DNA of 64,000 nt. It comes from an uncultured Endozoicomonas sp. Lineage in GTDB: Bacteria > Pseudomonadota > Gammaproteobacteria > Pseudomonadales > Endozoicomonadaceae. Every line of letters starts with the position of its first letter. The stretch's first letter is position 1. The stretch spans positions 1 to 64,000 of the forward strand of contig NZ_CANMAO010000016.1 in NCBI RefSeq assembly GCF_947495845.1, written 5' to 3'. A program made the position numbers and the translations under genes. Shown here in pieces: positions 28,912-37,414 of this stretch. Below the pieces are notes generated by a model. The model was not told the DNA's origin. It did no database searches and saw nothing but the letters and a program-made list of their open reading frames with translations.

Positions 28912-29907
28912 TCATAGAGAAAGATAGAGCTGACCATTCCGATTCTTCCAGAACTTCTGTTTCTTTTTTGCTGCCGGGTTATCCGAATCAGAATGCTGAG
29001 TACTCACCTCATGTTTGGGATCAACTGGTTCTGGTAATGGTACCGTTTCAATATGAACAGCTTCACTTACAGGCACTTCTACAACATCATCCTGAACAAT
29101 GTATGAAACTAAATCATCAGTTACCTGACGGCTTTCAGGAATTGGATGCGCTGTATCAATATCAGATTCGGAATCATCAGGCCTTATTAGCACCTCAACC
29201 TCAGCTGGAACCGACAAGTGTTCAACGTCATAAACCTCTCGCCCGCACAATCGCTCCCGCGCATCCCTTTCACTTTCCAATGTGTGGAAAATCTCATAAG
29301 GCGCCTGACACACGGAGGTTGATAGTCGTGGAATCAAATAGGTTTCCATCACCTCTTCAGGAATCTCCGGGCGAGCCAACTCAAGGGCTTCAATGGTTAA
29401 CCCGGTGCTCTTGTCAATTTGTAACTGCTCCAATCTTTCTTTCAGCCGTTGCTTGAACAGAGGAAACTCAGTCAAAAAAATGGATTCAATGGTCATCTGA
29501 CGACAAAGGTGACGCACTCCCTGAATAACCGGCTCAACCACCAGTGACTCTTCATACTTAGCGCCATAATTTGTCACCACTGGTAATACAGATTCAGGTG
29601 TAATTTGATGCTTAACCATGAGCTTAGGAATCGAAAGGCTAAACCCTTCCACCGTCACACAAGGGACACGCTGAAGAAGCCTTACCACGGGCTCAATACT
29701 GATGGAAAAACCCTCATCTCCTGGCCATGCGCTGTAGGTTCCTGGTTGATATACCTCATCGTAAAAAATACCCTGGTTTCTGAAAACCCCAACACTCCCT
29801 TCTGGCACCGTATAGCGATAAGGCAAAAAACCACCCTGCGCACAATGGCTAAAAACGAACAACGCTACAAAGAAAATCTGTACCAGACACACACGCCGAC
29901 TCATCAC
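28912..29907 (-). CDS. Erlin-like SPFH-domain protein, exported
   Basis: A 331-residue protein with a signal peptide or anchor (residues 6-25) and an SPFH/band 7 domain. Several stretches resemble eukaryotic erlins in order: VPEGSVGVFRNQGI (34-47; erlin IEEGHIGVYYRGGA), PGTYSAWPG, RVPC (80-83; erlin NVPC), NYGAKYEESLVVEPVIQGV (113-131) and RPEIPEEVMETY (179-190; erlin KPNIPEAIRRNY). Erlins are ER membrane raft proteins of eukaryotes. Residues from about 230 are acidic and low-complexity, ending in a basic KKKQKFWKNR tail. The role is unknown; alone, divergent from hdeA. Confidence 0.65.
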   Translation of the reverse strand: MMSRRVCLVQIFFVALFVFSHCAQGGFLPYRYTVPEGSVGVFRNQGIFYDEVYQPGTYSAWPGDEGFSISIEPVVRLLQRVPCVTVEGFSLSIPKLMVKHQITPESVLPVVTNYGAKYEESLVVEPVIQGVRHLCRQMTIESIFLTEFPLFKQRLKERLEQLQIDKSTGLTIEALELARPEIPEEVMETYLIPRLSTSVCQAPYEIFHTLESERDARERLCGREVYDVEHLSVPAEVEVLIRPDDSESDIDTAHPIPESRQVTDDLVSYIVQDDVVEVPVSEAVHIETVPLPEPVDPKHEVSTQHSDSDNPAAKKKQKFWKNRNGQLYLSL

Positions 29908-30003
29908 ACAGCATCCTTATTTGATTAAAATTATTCGTGATGAATAGTTATAGACTACACTGGCAATGGCCTGTTTATGGAACGTTAAATAAAGGGTAAA
30001 GTA

Positions 30004-30339
30004 ATGATGTTTAAACTTTCTGGCCTTGCCGTTACGGCTATTGTACTGTCCATCAATGCACATGCTGCAACGAAACAAAAAGCAGACCCCTCCTCCGGAA
30101 AACCCGCCAAACCCATATCAAGCTGGACCTGTGAAGACTTCATCTCACTACAGGAAAACTACCAACCCTATGCCATTGCCTGGGCAACAGCTTACAGCAA
30201 AGCCGGCAAACCAGAGGGAACTGACTTTGATACCGAGGGCATGGAGACCATCCGGCCAACATTGCTGCAGTTCTGCAACCGAAACCCTAAAGCTTCATTC
30301 TGGGATAAAGTAAAAGCGGAAACCAAAAAGGTCTTTTGA
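30004..30339 (+). CDS. hdeA: HdeA-type acid-stress chaperone
   Basis: A 111-residue periplasmic protein. The signal peptide ends near residue 21 (INAHAA); the mature part has the HdeA pattern SSWTCEDFISLQENYQPYAI ... QFCNRNPKASFWDKVKAE, with C43 and C91 placed to form the single HdeA disulfide. HdeA unfolds at low pH and keeps periplasmic proteins from aggregating. It is compatible with the glutaminase-antiporter acid-resistance pair at 4474-6992, though not co-transcribed with it. Confidence 0.8.
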   Translation: MMFKLSGLAVTAIVLSINAHAATKQKADPSSGKPAKPISSWTCEDFISLQENYQPYAIAWATAYSKAGKPEGTDFDTEGMETIRPTLLQFCNRNPKASFWDKVKAETKKVF

Positions 30340-30450
30340 GCACCGCTTTCATCTTCTTAAGTCCCTCTTGCCACAACATCTTTATACTCAACCAACTGCA
30401 GCCGAAAGATATGGTAATCTCTTAACTATCAACTCTTTTGGCTGCCAACT

Positions 30451-31938
30451 ATGGATACCATTGATTACCGCTCAAAATTGACCTGCGATCGCCCTCAACC
30501 CCGGACGCACGATCAGCCAAGAGACCTGATTACAGAAACGGAAAGTAACCGTGGTCGTATTATTCAATCCGCTGCACTCCGAAGACTTCAGCAGAAAACT
30601 CAAGTCTATCCGTTGGAAACCAATGCTTCCGTCCGAAGTCGCTTAACTCATTCTCTGGAAGTACAACAAACCGCACGCTACCTTTCAAAAACCATTCTTG
30701 ACCAACTGAAGCACAGCGGAAAATTAGTAAACTATGGATTGGCAGGTATCGAAACGGCATTTACCAATCTGGTTGAGATGTCCTGCCTGTTACACGATGT
30801 GGGCAATCCACCTTTTGGGCACTTTGGTGAAGTGGCGTTCAGTCGATGGGTTCAGGAACATGGTCAAGATTGCCACCGAAAAGCCATCGCCAGACAAACG
30901 ATGATCCAACAGGGTAAGCCAGATTCTCATGACCAAAATGGGCACTCTGACTTATTTACCCATGTTCTTTTCCCAGACCTCTGTGTGTTTGAAGGCAATG
31001 CGCAAGGGTTACGCATCATTCACAGCCTGCAATCCCTGAATCTCACTTGGTCACAACTGGCAGCGACCATCAAATACACTCGAGCACCTTACCAGGATGC
31101 ACAAACAGGATTTCATTATCGCCAGAAGAAACCCGGCTTTTATTATTCTGAACAGGGTTTAATTGAGGATATTTGTCAGTATCTTAAAATAGAGAAACAT
31201 TGTCGTTTTCCGTTGGTTTACATTATGGAAGCGGCGGATGATATTTCGTACTGCATTGCCGACCTTGAAGATGCGATGGACAAAGGAATTCTCACCCTGA
31301 GAGGCCTTAGCTATTGGTTGAACGAAGTTTGGCAGGAACATTCCGCCACCAGCGACTATCTGCCTAAGTTGATCAAGTCCGCAGAAACCTTCGCCAGTGA
31401 TAACCCTCAGGATTTTATTCGACATCTGCGATCTCACCTGGTGAGAGATCTGGTTAGTTATGCCGCCAATCGGTATCTGGATCAACACGACGCGGTTTTC
31501 AATGGCACATTAGATGAGCCTTTAATTGATGGCGGCTCTGATCAGCATCTGGCTCTGAAAACGCTGAAAGCCGTTGCCATACGTCATGTGTTCAGCAGTC
31601 AGGAAAAAGAAACACCAGAATTAAGAGGCCATGCTGCTCTGCGGGGATTATTGGACATCTATCGTCCAATTCTGGAGTTACCCAGAGACGACTTTGCCAA
31701 ACTTGGCCAATTGGATAATAGCGAGCATTTTATTGAATACCGCCTGAACCATCGCCTGTCCCGAAAATACAAAGCGGCTTACCTGCGTGCCATCCAGCAG
31801 GTGGAACAAGAAAATCACTCACCGGCAGAAGCCAATGATCTCGAATGGTATTTCCGCACCCGACTGATCCTGGATTATATTTCCGGCATGACGGATCATT
31901 TTGTGTTGACGGAGTATCAGACGCTGTCGGCCATTTAG
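30451..31938 (+). CDS. dgt: Deoxyguanosinetriphosphate triphosphohydrolase
   Basis: A 495-residue HD-domain hydrolase that converts dGTP to deoxyguanosine and triphosphate; E. coli Dgt has 505 residues. The N-terminal ESNRGRIIQSAALRRLQQKTQV and the metal-binding HD residues (H67 in LTHSLE; H115-D116 in LLHDVGNPPFGHFGE) are all present, as is MEAADDISYCIADLEDA. It limits dGTP pools and affects mutation rate and phage replication. Its stop overlaps that of the convergent patatin gene by four bases. Confidence 0.93.
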   Translation: MDTIDYRSKLTCDRPQPRTHDQPRDLITETESNRGRIIQSAALRRLQQKTQVYPLETNASVRSRLTHSLEVQQTARYLSKTILDQLKHSGKLVNYGLAGIETAFTNLVEMSCLLHDVGNPPFGHFGEVAFSRWVQEHGQDCHRKAIARQTMIQQGKPDSHDQNGHSDLFTHVLFPDLCVFEGNAQGLRIIHSLQSLNLTWSQLAATIKYTRAPYQDAQTGFHYRQKKPGFYYSEQGLIEDICQYLKIEKHCRFPLVYIMEAADDISYCIADLEDAMDKGILTLRGLSYWLNEVWQEHSATSDYLPKLIKSAETFASDNPQDFIRHLRSHLVRDLVSYAANRYLDQHDAVFNGTLDEPLIDGGSDQHLALKTLKAVAIRHVFSSQEKETPELRGHAALRGLLDIYRPILELPRDDFAKLGQLDNSEHFIEYRLNHRLSRKYKAAYLRAIQQVEQENHSPAEANDLEWYFRTRLILDYISGMTDHFVLTEYQTLSAI

Positions 31939-32807
31939 TCGAAATTACTGGTTAACGGGAATTTGAACCAACTGCTTTTCTTTTTATCCACACCCTGCAT
32001 TTTCTCCAACCATAATGCGCCTTCACTTTCAAAGTGCTTTTTGGAGGCGCTGTAACCCATATCATAAATAGATTTCAGCTGATCAGGCTTCACCATAAAT
32101 GCACTGCAATCTTCAATTCCTTCCGGCGCCAGAGAGATTTCTGGCAAACTGATGTTTGAGAATTGTCTGGCAGAGCTGAAAATCTGAAAAACGCGATCCA
32201 GCACATCAAAGGTGTTTTCAAAGTGCTCGCTGGGTCTTGACACAATAGGCGACAGATACATGCCAATATGATGACGACACTGGTCGTTAATCAGATCAGC
32301 AGGGTAATTATTGATGATACCGCCGTCGGCATACACCGTGTTATTCCACCTTAGCGGTGTAAACATTCCCGGGTAAGCGGAAGAAGCCGCCAGAGCGTTG
32401 ATCAATGGCCCACTGTTAAACACCACCTGCTGTGCCCGGTTCAGATCCGTTGCTACCACGTGGAGTGGCTTGTTCAGCGCCTCAAAGCGATCTTCCCGAA
32501 AATAGGGTATTAAGTTTTTTGCCGCTTTTTCCGAATCAATTAGTCCAAGAGAGTTAAACGACAGATTTCGTAAACTGAACATTTTAGTGGAAATAAAAAA
32601 CTCAAGTATCTCATCCGGCTCATAGCCAGCACAGTACAAAGCACCCACCATAGCGCCACCACTGGTGCCTGCGACGATATCCGGTGCAATATCCTGCTCT
32701 TTAAGGTATTGCAACAGACCTATCTGTGCCATGCACTTGGCACCACCGCCAGAAAGCGTTAGTCCAAGTCGGTAAGGTTTTGTTTTGAATAACTCAGTCG
32801 AAAACAT
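31935..32807 (-). CDS. Patatin-like phospholipase
   Basis: A 290-residue patatin-domain protein with all catalytic elements: the oxyanion loop SGGGAK (19-24), the nucleophile S49 in GTSGG, and D161 in YADGGIINNYP, forming the Ser-Asp dyad. No signal peptide is seen, so it is cytoplasmic or exported by a dedicated machine. Family members are lipid acyl hydrolases; some are secreted toxins (ExoU), others housekeeping. With a type III secretion locus in the same window, an effector role is possible but unsupported by any secretion signal I can see. Confidence 0.88.
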   Translation of the reverse strand: MFSTELFKTKPYRLGLTLSGGGAKCMAQIGLLQYLKEQDIAPDIVAGTSGGAMVGALYCAGYEPDEILEFFISTKMFSLRNLSFNSLGLIDSEKAAKNLIPYFREDRFEALNKPLHVVATDLNRAQQVVFNSGPLINALAASSAYPGMFTPLRWNNTVYADGGIINNYPADLINDQCRHHIGMYLSPIVSRPSEHFENTFDVLDRVFQIFSSARQFSNISLPEISLAPEGIEDCSAFMVKPDQLKSIYDMGYSASKKHFESEGALWLEKMQGVDKKKSSWFKFPLTSNFD

Positions 32808-32873
32808 AGTCAGTCCTGAAACCTTTGAATCCTATCGTTTGCCTCATGGGTTATAAATCGATCTGCCAACTAT

Positions 32874-33018
32874 TATACCCGTCGCCTTTCAAGTTGCTAC
32901 TTTGTTGGCCGCGCTTGCTCACCCCGATCACCTACTCATTGTAGGCTCACGGGACCCGAGGGGCCTAAAGGCCTCGCTTACTTGCCGCCGCGTAGCAACT
33001 TGAAATCCTTTGGGTATA
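32874..33018 (-). repeat. Palindromic repeat, family B copy 3 (inverted)
   Basis: TATACCCGTCGCCTTTCAAG at the left and CTTGAAATCCTTTGGGTATA at the right: the same arms as at 12125 and 18885 but reversed. The core contains CCTACTCATTGTAGGCTCACG. It lies in the divergent promoter region between the patatin and aldo/keto reductase genes. Confidence 0.9.
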
Positions 33019-33074
33019 TGTCACGTTCGATGTTCTACACTAGACTTATTCCAAAAAAAGACAGGGAGGATACA

Positions 33075-33941
33075 ATGACAGACCTATCCATTATCGACCC
33101 GCTGCCCCTCCACGACACACTGCTTCCGAAGTTTATTTATGGCACTGCCTGGAAAGAAGCGGCCACCAAAGACCTTACTCTAAAGGCTTTGGAAAATGGC
33201 TTTACCGCTATCGACACAGCCAACCAGAGAAAGCATTACTTTGAACAAGGCGTGGGTGAAGCACTGCAACATTTTTACCACAATAGCGGCGCTAGCCGGG
33301 ATCAGCTTTTCCTTCAGAGCAAGTTCACCTATCAGGAAGGTCAGGATGAGCGTCTGCCCTATGACCCAAGCGCCAGTTGCACAACTCAGGTCGAACAGTC
33401 TTTCCTGTCGTCACTGGAGCATTTGGGCACCGATTATCTGGACGCTTATTTGCTCCACGGTCCATCACAGCGGGAAGGGTTGAGCGAGCGGGATTTTGAA
33501 GTATGGGAAGCCATGGAGAGTTTCTACCGATCCGGGCACATCAAGCTGCTAGGCGTTAGCAATATTTCCCACGACCAGCTCGAATACCTGCAGACCAGAG
33601 CCTCCATTAAGCCGATGCTGGTGCAAAATCGGTGTTTCGCCCATTCAGGCTGGGATACCCATGTTCGTAAACTTTGTCTGCGCCATGGTATTCATTATCA
33701 GGGGTTTTCACTGCTGACCGCCAATACCGCTGTTGTTAATCAACCTGACTTTCTGTCCATTGTGCAACGAACCGGATTAACTGCGCCTCAGGTAATTTTT
33801 CAGTTTGCCCTGAAAGTAGGCATGGTGGTGTTAACCGGTACGTCTGATGAAAAGCATATGCAAGAGGATCTTCAATGTATGAAGAACTCATTGATGGATG
33901 AGGAAATCATCATTATTGAACAATTATTGATGACAAAATAA
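33075..33941 (+). CDS. Aldo/keto reductase
   Basis: A 288-residue NAD(P)H-dependent oxidoreductase with the (beta/alpha)8 pattern: AIDTANQRKHYF (catalytic Asp/Tyr region with an unusual sequence), LFLQSKFTYQ (Lys), DYLDAYLLHGPS (His) and IKLLGVSNIS. The start is ATG 33075 because of the excellent ribosome site GGGAGG; the longer frame begins within the repeat. Its substrate is unknown. The downstream hairpin has its T-run on the opposite strand and serves the tRNA genes. Confidence 0.85.
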   Translation: MTDLSIIDPLPLHDTLLPKFIYGTAWKEAATKDLTLKALENGFTAIDTANQRKHYFEQGVGEALQHFYHNSGASRDQLFLQSKFTYQEGQDERLPYDPSASCTTQVEQSFLSSLEHLGTDYLDAYLLHGPSQREGLSERDFEVWEAMESFYRSGHIKLLGVSNISHDQLEYLQTRASIKPMLVQNRCFAHSGWDTHVRKLCLRHGIHYQGFSLLTANTAVVNQPDFLSIVQRTGLTAPQVIFQFALKVGMVVLTGTSDEKHMQEDLQCMKNSLMDEEIIIIEQLLMTK

Positions 33942-33945
33942 CAGG

Positions 33946-33973
33946 CAAAAAAAAGCCGACAATGACGTCGGCT
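33946..33973 (-). terminator. Terminator downstream of tRNA-Pro copy 1
   Basis: On the minus strand AGCCGAC and GTCGGCT pair around a six-base loop, followed by eight T. It lies about 10 bp after the 3' end of the tRNA. Confidence 0.85.
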
Positions 33974-33982
33974 AATCAATAA

Positions 33983-34059
33983 TGGTCGGGGTAGAGAGAT
34001 TCGAACTCCCGACATCCTGCTCCCAAAGCAGGCGCGCTACCAGACTGCGCTATACCCCG
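33983..34059 (-). tRNA. tRNA-Pro (anticodon TGG), copy 1
   Basis: A 77-nt cloverleaf: acceptor CGGGGTA pairing with TACCCCG, D-arm AGCGCAGTCTGGTAGCGC, anticodon stem-loop CCTGCTTTGGGAGCAGG with TGG, T-arm with GTTCGAATC, and an encoded CCA end. Identical in sequence to the copies at 34246 and 37025. Confidence 0.97.
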
Positions 34060-34210
34060 TAAGAGTGTCCCGGACAACATGGCGGCTGTACAACTTGATC
34101 AGCCTCCATACCGGAACACAACATACTTTACTCGCTTACCGATTGATCCATCAGTCGCACCTTCCGAAGTTTCATTTCGGCAAATACTCAGATCCGTTTA
34201 CGGCTAACTA

Positions 34211-34240
34211 AAAAGGCTCGCGTTTTTAGGCGAGCCTTTA
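34211..34240 (-). terminator. Terminator downstream of tRNA-Pro copy 2
   Basis: On the minus strand AAAGGCTCGC / GCGAGCCTTT form a 10-bp stem ending in a short T-run, 5-6 bp after the tRNA. The two tandem tRNA copies therefore seem to be separate transcription units or sequentially terminated. The space 34060-34210 shows no gene. Confidence 0.8.
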
Positions 34241-34245
34241 AAATC

Positions 34246-34322
34246 TGGTCGGGGTAGAGAGATTCGAACTCCCGACATCCTGCTCCCAAAGCAGGCGCGC
34301 TACCAGACTGCGCTATACCCCG
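34246..34322 (-). tRNA. tRNA-Pro (anticodon TGG), copy 2
   Basis: The same 77-nt sequence as copy 1, 186 bp away, also with CCA encoded. Confidence 0.97.
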
Positions 34323-34388
34323 TTGATCACTGATTCATCGCTGAGCCAGTGGTCGGCAATTATGCGGATTTTCTGGTCGGCGTCAATA

Positions 34389-34952
34389 CTAATTAAGCAA
34401 AACCGATAACTTTTCCTGAGACATGTACAAAACATCCTTCCGTGTCATGTCACTCACCGATGGAATCCGGGAGATATCCACATGGTGAAGATGGAGATAA
34501 GGATGGCTCTGACGAAACTCCCTTAAATCCCCACGGGTCACAATCGGGCAAAACTTTTGCCCGAATTTGGCTTGGAACTGACGGGCAATCTGTTGAAACC
34601 CAGTTTTAGCCGGCAATAATACTCGACGCTTCTGACTGTCACGTACCGAAATATAAAAGCCCTCTTTGCCAATACATTCTCCAGGTATCAGAAATATACC
34701 CGTCTGTTTGGCTGCAGAGAGATCAAGCTGCTGGATAGTCCAGAGATGTTCTGAGAAATCAGGCATAACCACCAGTTTCTCTCTCTGAGACGTTCCCCAG
34801 TACACACTGTACCTTCCGTATAAACTCTGAGCTCCCGGCGAATAAACGCACAATGCAGAGCTGAGTGAATCAAAAAAGTCTGCCGCCTTTTTTTGCTGGC
34901 TGAATCTGGAAAGACTCCAGATCACTGTTTTTTGATGGTCAATTGTGCTCAT
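34389..34952 (-). CDS. Hypothetical protein, 187 residues
   Basis: A soluble-looking 187-residue protein with no signal peptide or membrane segment and no recognised domain. It contains several aromatic and basic patches (SLYGRYSVYWGTSQREK, HPYLHLHHVD). It is transcribed towards the tandem tRNA-Pro genes and lies between tRNA copies 2 and 3. An AT-rich upstream region without clear ribosome site makes the start uncertain. Function unknown. Confidence 0.55.
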   Translation of the reverse strand: MSTIDHQKTVIWSLSRFSQQKKAADFFDSLSSALCVYSPGAQSLYGRYSVYWGTSQREKLVVMPDFSEHLWTIQQLDLSAAKQTGIFLIPGECIGKEGFYISVRDSQKRRVLLPAKTGFQQIARQFQAKFGQKFCPIVTRGDLREFRQSHPYLHLHHVDISRIPSVSDMTRKDVLYMSQEKLSVLLN

Positions 34953-35141
34953 ATTTTTTTTGTGAACTTCATCACATAATCATATTAAAACGAATCATAA
35001 CAGCAAAAAAACTAACGTCCTAATCCAAATGGACCAGTCCGCTGTAATTTTTTCAAGATTTTGAAAGCTGCTCATCATTTATTCAGACAACATGCATAAA
35101 TACTGCACATCTTTCAGAATCACAAGATTAACCCTAAGAAA

Positions 35142-35291
35142 CTGTCCCGAAATAAGACCCACATTTACCGAGACCTTGAAGCATCGTTGAAACTATTGCC
35201 CGCTATCCGTAGCCCACAAAAGCGCCAGAGACTCCAGCTTTTTCTGACAACGGACAACGTCAATTGACATGTGAAAGTTATTCCAGGACAA
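35142..35291 (+). repeat. Degenerate palindromic repeat element
   Basis: The left end CTGTCCCGAAATAAGACCCACA is roughly the inverse of the right end TGTGAAAGTTATTCCAGGACAA. The element explains most of the 348-bp gap between the hypothetical gene and the sugar dehydrogenase. A similar right end occurs at 14083-14102. Single clear copy here, so moderate confidence. Confidence 0.5.
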
Positions 35292-35300
35292 ACCCCAAAA

Positions 35301-36377
35301 TCAAATTGATTCCAATAAGAAAACCTTACCGCTGTCCGTGGAAAAATAAAGATAACCATCAGGACTGACAGCAATGTCTCTTATGCGCTCACCCAAATCC
35401 GTCATTAATCGTTGAGATTCAGAGAGCCCGCTCTCGTCAGTAGAGACAATATTAATATGCGTTAATTTTAATGCACCGGCTAAAAAATGATTGTTGAGTT
35501 CAGGGTATTGGTCGCCCCGATAAAGCATCAAATTACCGGGCGCAATGGAAGGAATATAAACCAGCTTCGGATCCTCCATCTCGGGCAGCGAGATTGCATC
35601 ACCCACATTGATTGGCCCCCAATATTCTTTTCCGTGGGAAACTGTCGCCCAGCCGTAGTTCGCACCTTTTTCAATGAGGTTAATTTCATCACCCCCTCTT
35701 GGCCCATGCTCACTGGACCAGAGCTGCCCGGTTGGTGCGTCGTAAAAAAGCCCCTGAGGATTTCGGTGGCCGTAGCTCCAAATTTCTCTCAAACCTTCCG
35801 CTTTTTGAAACGGATTATCGTCAGGAACTGAACCATCAAGGTTAAGGCGCAAGATAGAACCCGCATGGGTGTTTTTATCCTGACCATTCTCGCGCTCACC
35901 CCGGTCACCAATGGAGAAAAAGACATACCCATCCACAAATGCTATTCGACTACCAAAGTGACGCCCCGTGCTTGATACCGCATCAGCAACGAATAACTCC
36001 TGCCACTGGCTTAACTGATTGTTTTCTACATGCGCACGAGCCAATGCCACCGTTGTGCCTTTAGCCGTTTGCTTGCTATAGGTGAAATAAAGCAGTGGCC
36101 TTTCAGGGTCACTGTCAGGCGCCAACGCCACATCAAGCAAGCCACCCTGCCCATGATCATCAACCGAGTTAACGACAAAAAGCGTTTGCCTTAACCCAGT
36201 GTGAATATTGAGGAGAGAAACAGTGCCATTCTTTTCATTGATGACCATTCGCTCCGAATCCAGAAACTCGATGGCCCATGGTATACGAAAACCCTCGGCT
36301 ATTTGCCGTGCACGATATTCAGCGGAGTAAGCGGCAGTTGTCAGGCAACTGAGTAGGATAATTATTATCGCTTTCAT
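35301..36377 (-). CDS. PQQ-dependent aldose sugar dehydrogenase (YliI type)
   Basis: A 358-residue exported beta-propeller: signal peptide to about residue 18 (TTAAYSAEY), then the soluble glucose dehydrogenase pattern IPWAIEFLDSERMVINEK, DDHGQGGLLDVALAPD, GRHFGSRIAF, GDRGERENGQD and YGHRNPQGLFYD ... SSEHGPRGGDEINLI. The catalytic-type His is in the DDHGQGG segment. The E. coli relative YliI (Asd) oxidises aldoses with PQQ and calcium. Alone between tRNA copies 2 and 3; PQQ synthesis genes are not in the window. Confidence 0.87.
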   Translation of the reverse strand: MKAIIIILLSCLTTAAYSAEYRARQIAEGFRIPWAIEFLDSERMVINEKNGTVSLLNIHTGLRQTLFVVNSVDDHGQGGLLDVALAPDSDPERPLLYFTYSKQTAKGTTVALARAHVENNQLSQWQELFVADAVSSTGRHFGSRIAFVDGYVFFSIGDRGERENGQDKNTHAGSILRLNLDGSVPDDNPFQKAEGLREIWSYGHRNPQGLFYDAPTGQLWSSEHGPRGGDEINLIEKGANYGWATVSHGKEYWGPINVGDAISLPEMEDPKLVYIPSIAPGNLMLYRGDQYPELNNHFLAGALKLTHINIVSTDESGLSESQRLMTDLGERIRDIAVSPDGYLYFSTDSGKVFLLESI

Positions 36378-36511
36378 GTTTTATTCCAGTGAGCCCATCA
36401 GCATCACTGGAAATCTAACACGATAATACATTAACTGTCAGGAGAGCAGCGATAAGGAAAACGCTATGCGGCATCACTGCTTCCACTTAAAAATCAAGCT
36501 AACTGTATCAG

Positions 36512-36751
36512 CTAACGCTGAAAGCCATTATTAAACGCATTCACTTCCCGGTCATGCTGAATGGGAATAACTGCCGGTTCCTTGAAGTAATGACTTTCAA
36601 CCCAATCCACTGCAACCTGAAAAGCCTGCTCGCCATAAGCCGCAAAACTGAAACGACGGGACAATCTTTTTCCAAGACCATTGACCGCCGCGCTGTATGC
36701 CTGCCATCCTGCTTGCCCATCACTGAGCGTATATTTTTCAATTTTCATCAT
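36512..36751 (-). CDS. Small protein, possibly an AP2-like DNA-binding domain
   Basis: A 79-residue protein starting ATG-ATG. The central pattern KRLSRRFSFAAYGEQAFQVAVDWVESH, three short strands then a helix with the typical FS..YG..A...A spacing, resembles the AP2/ERF-like domains found in phage and mobile-element proteins. No integrase domain is attached. It lies upstream of the sugar dehydrogenase on the same strand, near tRNA copy 3. Domain assignment is by eye and tentative. Confidence 0.45.
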   Translation of the reverse strand: MMKIEKYTLSDGQAGWQAYSAAVNGLGKRLSRRFSFAAYGEQAFQVAVDWVESHYFKEPAVIPIQHDREVNAFNNGFQR

Positions 36752-37024
36752 AGCCAGAGGCCAAATTCAATTCTTATTGATAGTGACTGCGATTTGTCAT
36801 GAGCGTTCAGAGTACTCAGACTCTGTTACAACTTGATGACCGTCTCGCATAATTTAAAGGTGGGTGATTATTAACCAGATGCAGGTATCGCACATTGATA
36901 CGTATCAATACTTATTAGCAACAATTCTATCGCAAACTGCAATAATGGAAATGCGAGCGCAAAGAAAAAATAAAACTAGAAAGAAAGGTAACGACAGGAG
37001 AGATAAAAACGACAAAAGGGAAAA

Positions 37025-37101
37025 TGGTCGGGGTAGAGAGATTCGAACTCCCGACATCCTGCTCCCAAAGCAGGCGCGCTACCAGACTGCGCTATACCCC
37101 G
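37025..37101 (-). tRNA. tRNA-Pro (anticodon TGG), copy 3
   Basis: Third identical 77-nt copy, 2.7 kb from copy 2, CCA encoded. No obvious terminator follows; downstream is a purine-rich stretch (36950-37020). Confidence 0.97.
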
Positions 37102-37228
37102 TAAGACGACTATCTTATTGTTTTTGATGGATATGTCAACAGTAGAATCAGATAATTATTGATTCAACATAATTGCCACACACATCCATCATGGGCCGAT
37201 AAGAGCCGCAAATGCGGCTACCCATCAC

Positions 37229-37414
37229 TAACCCGGATATTTCACAAACGTGCTCCTGATCTCACCTTGCCCCTTACCGCTCTAAGGGAGTTTTGCTCAG
37301 TCGACCGTACTCCCCGGTATTTATGCCCTGTGGGTACGGCGCTCCCTCGCAAAATCCCTTAGAGCGACAAGTTCCGGCGCGAGATTCAGGGCTGTTTATG
37401 AAATATCCGGGCTA
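37229..37414 (+). repeat. Palindromic repeat element, family F
   Basis: The ends TAACCCGGATATTTCA and TGAAATATCCGGGCTA are inverted repeats. An inner pair CGCTCTAAGGGAGTTTTGC / GCAAAATCCCTTAGAGCG strengthens the fold. Its right end contains the stop codon of the DAHP synthase gene. Confidence 0.85.

Noticed and set aside
34246-37101. Genomic island integrated at tRNA-Pro
   Set aside because: Repeats are complete tRNA genes rather than a 3' fragment, and no integrase or mobility gene lies between them; duplication is simpler.
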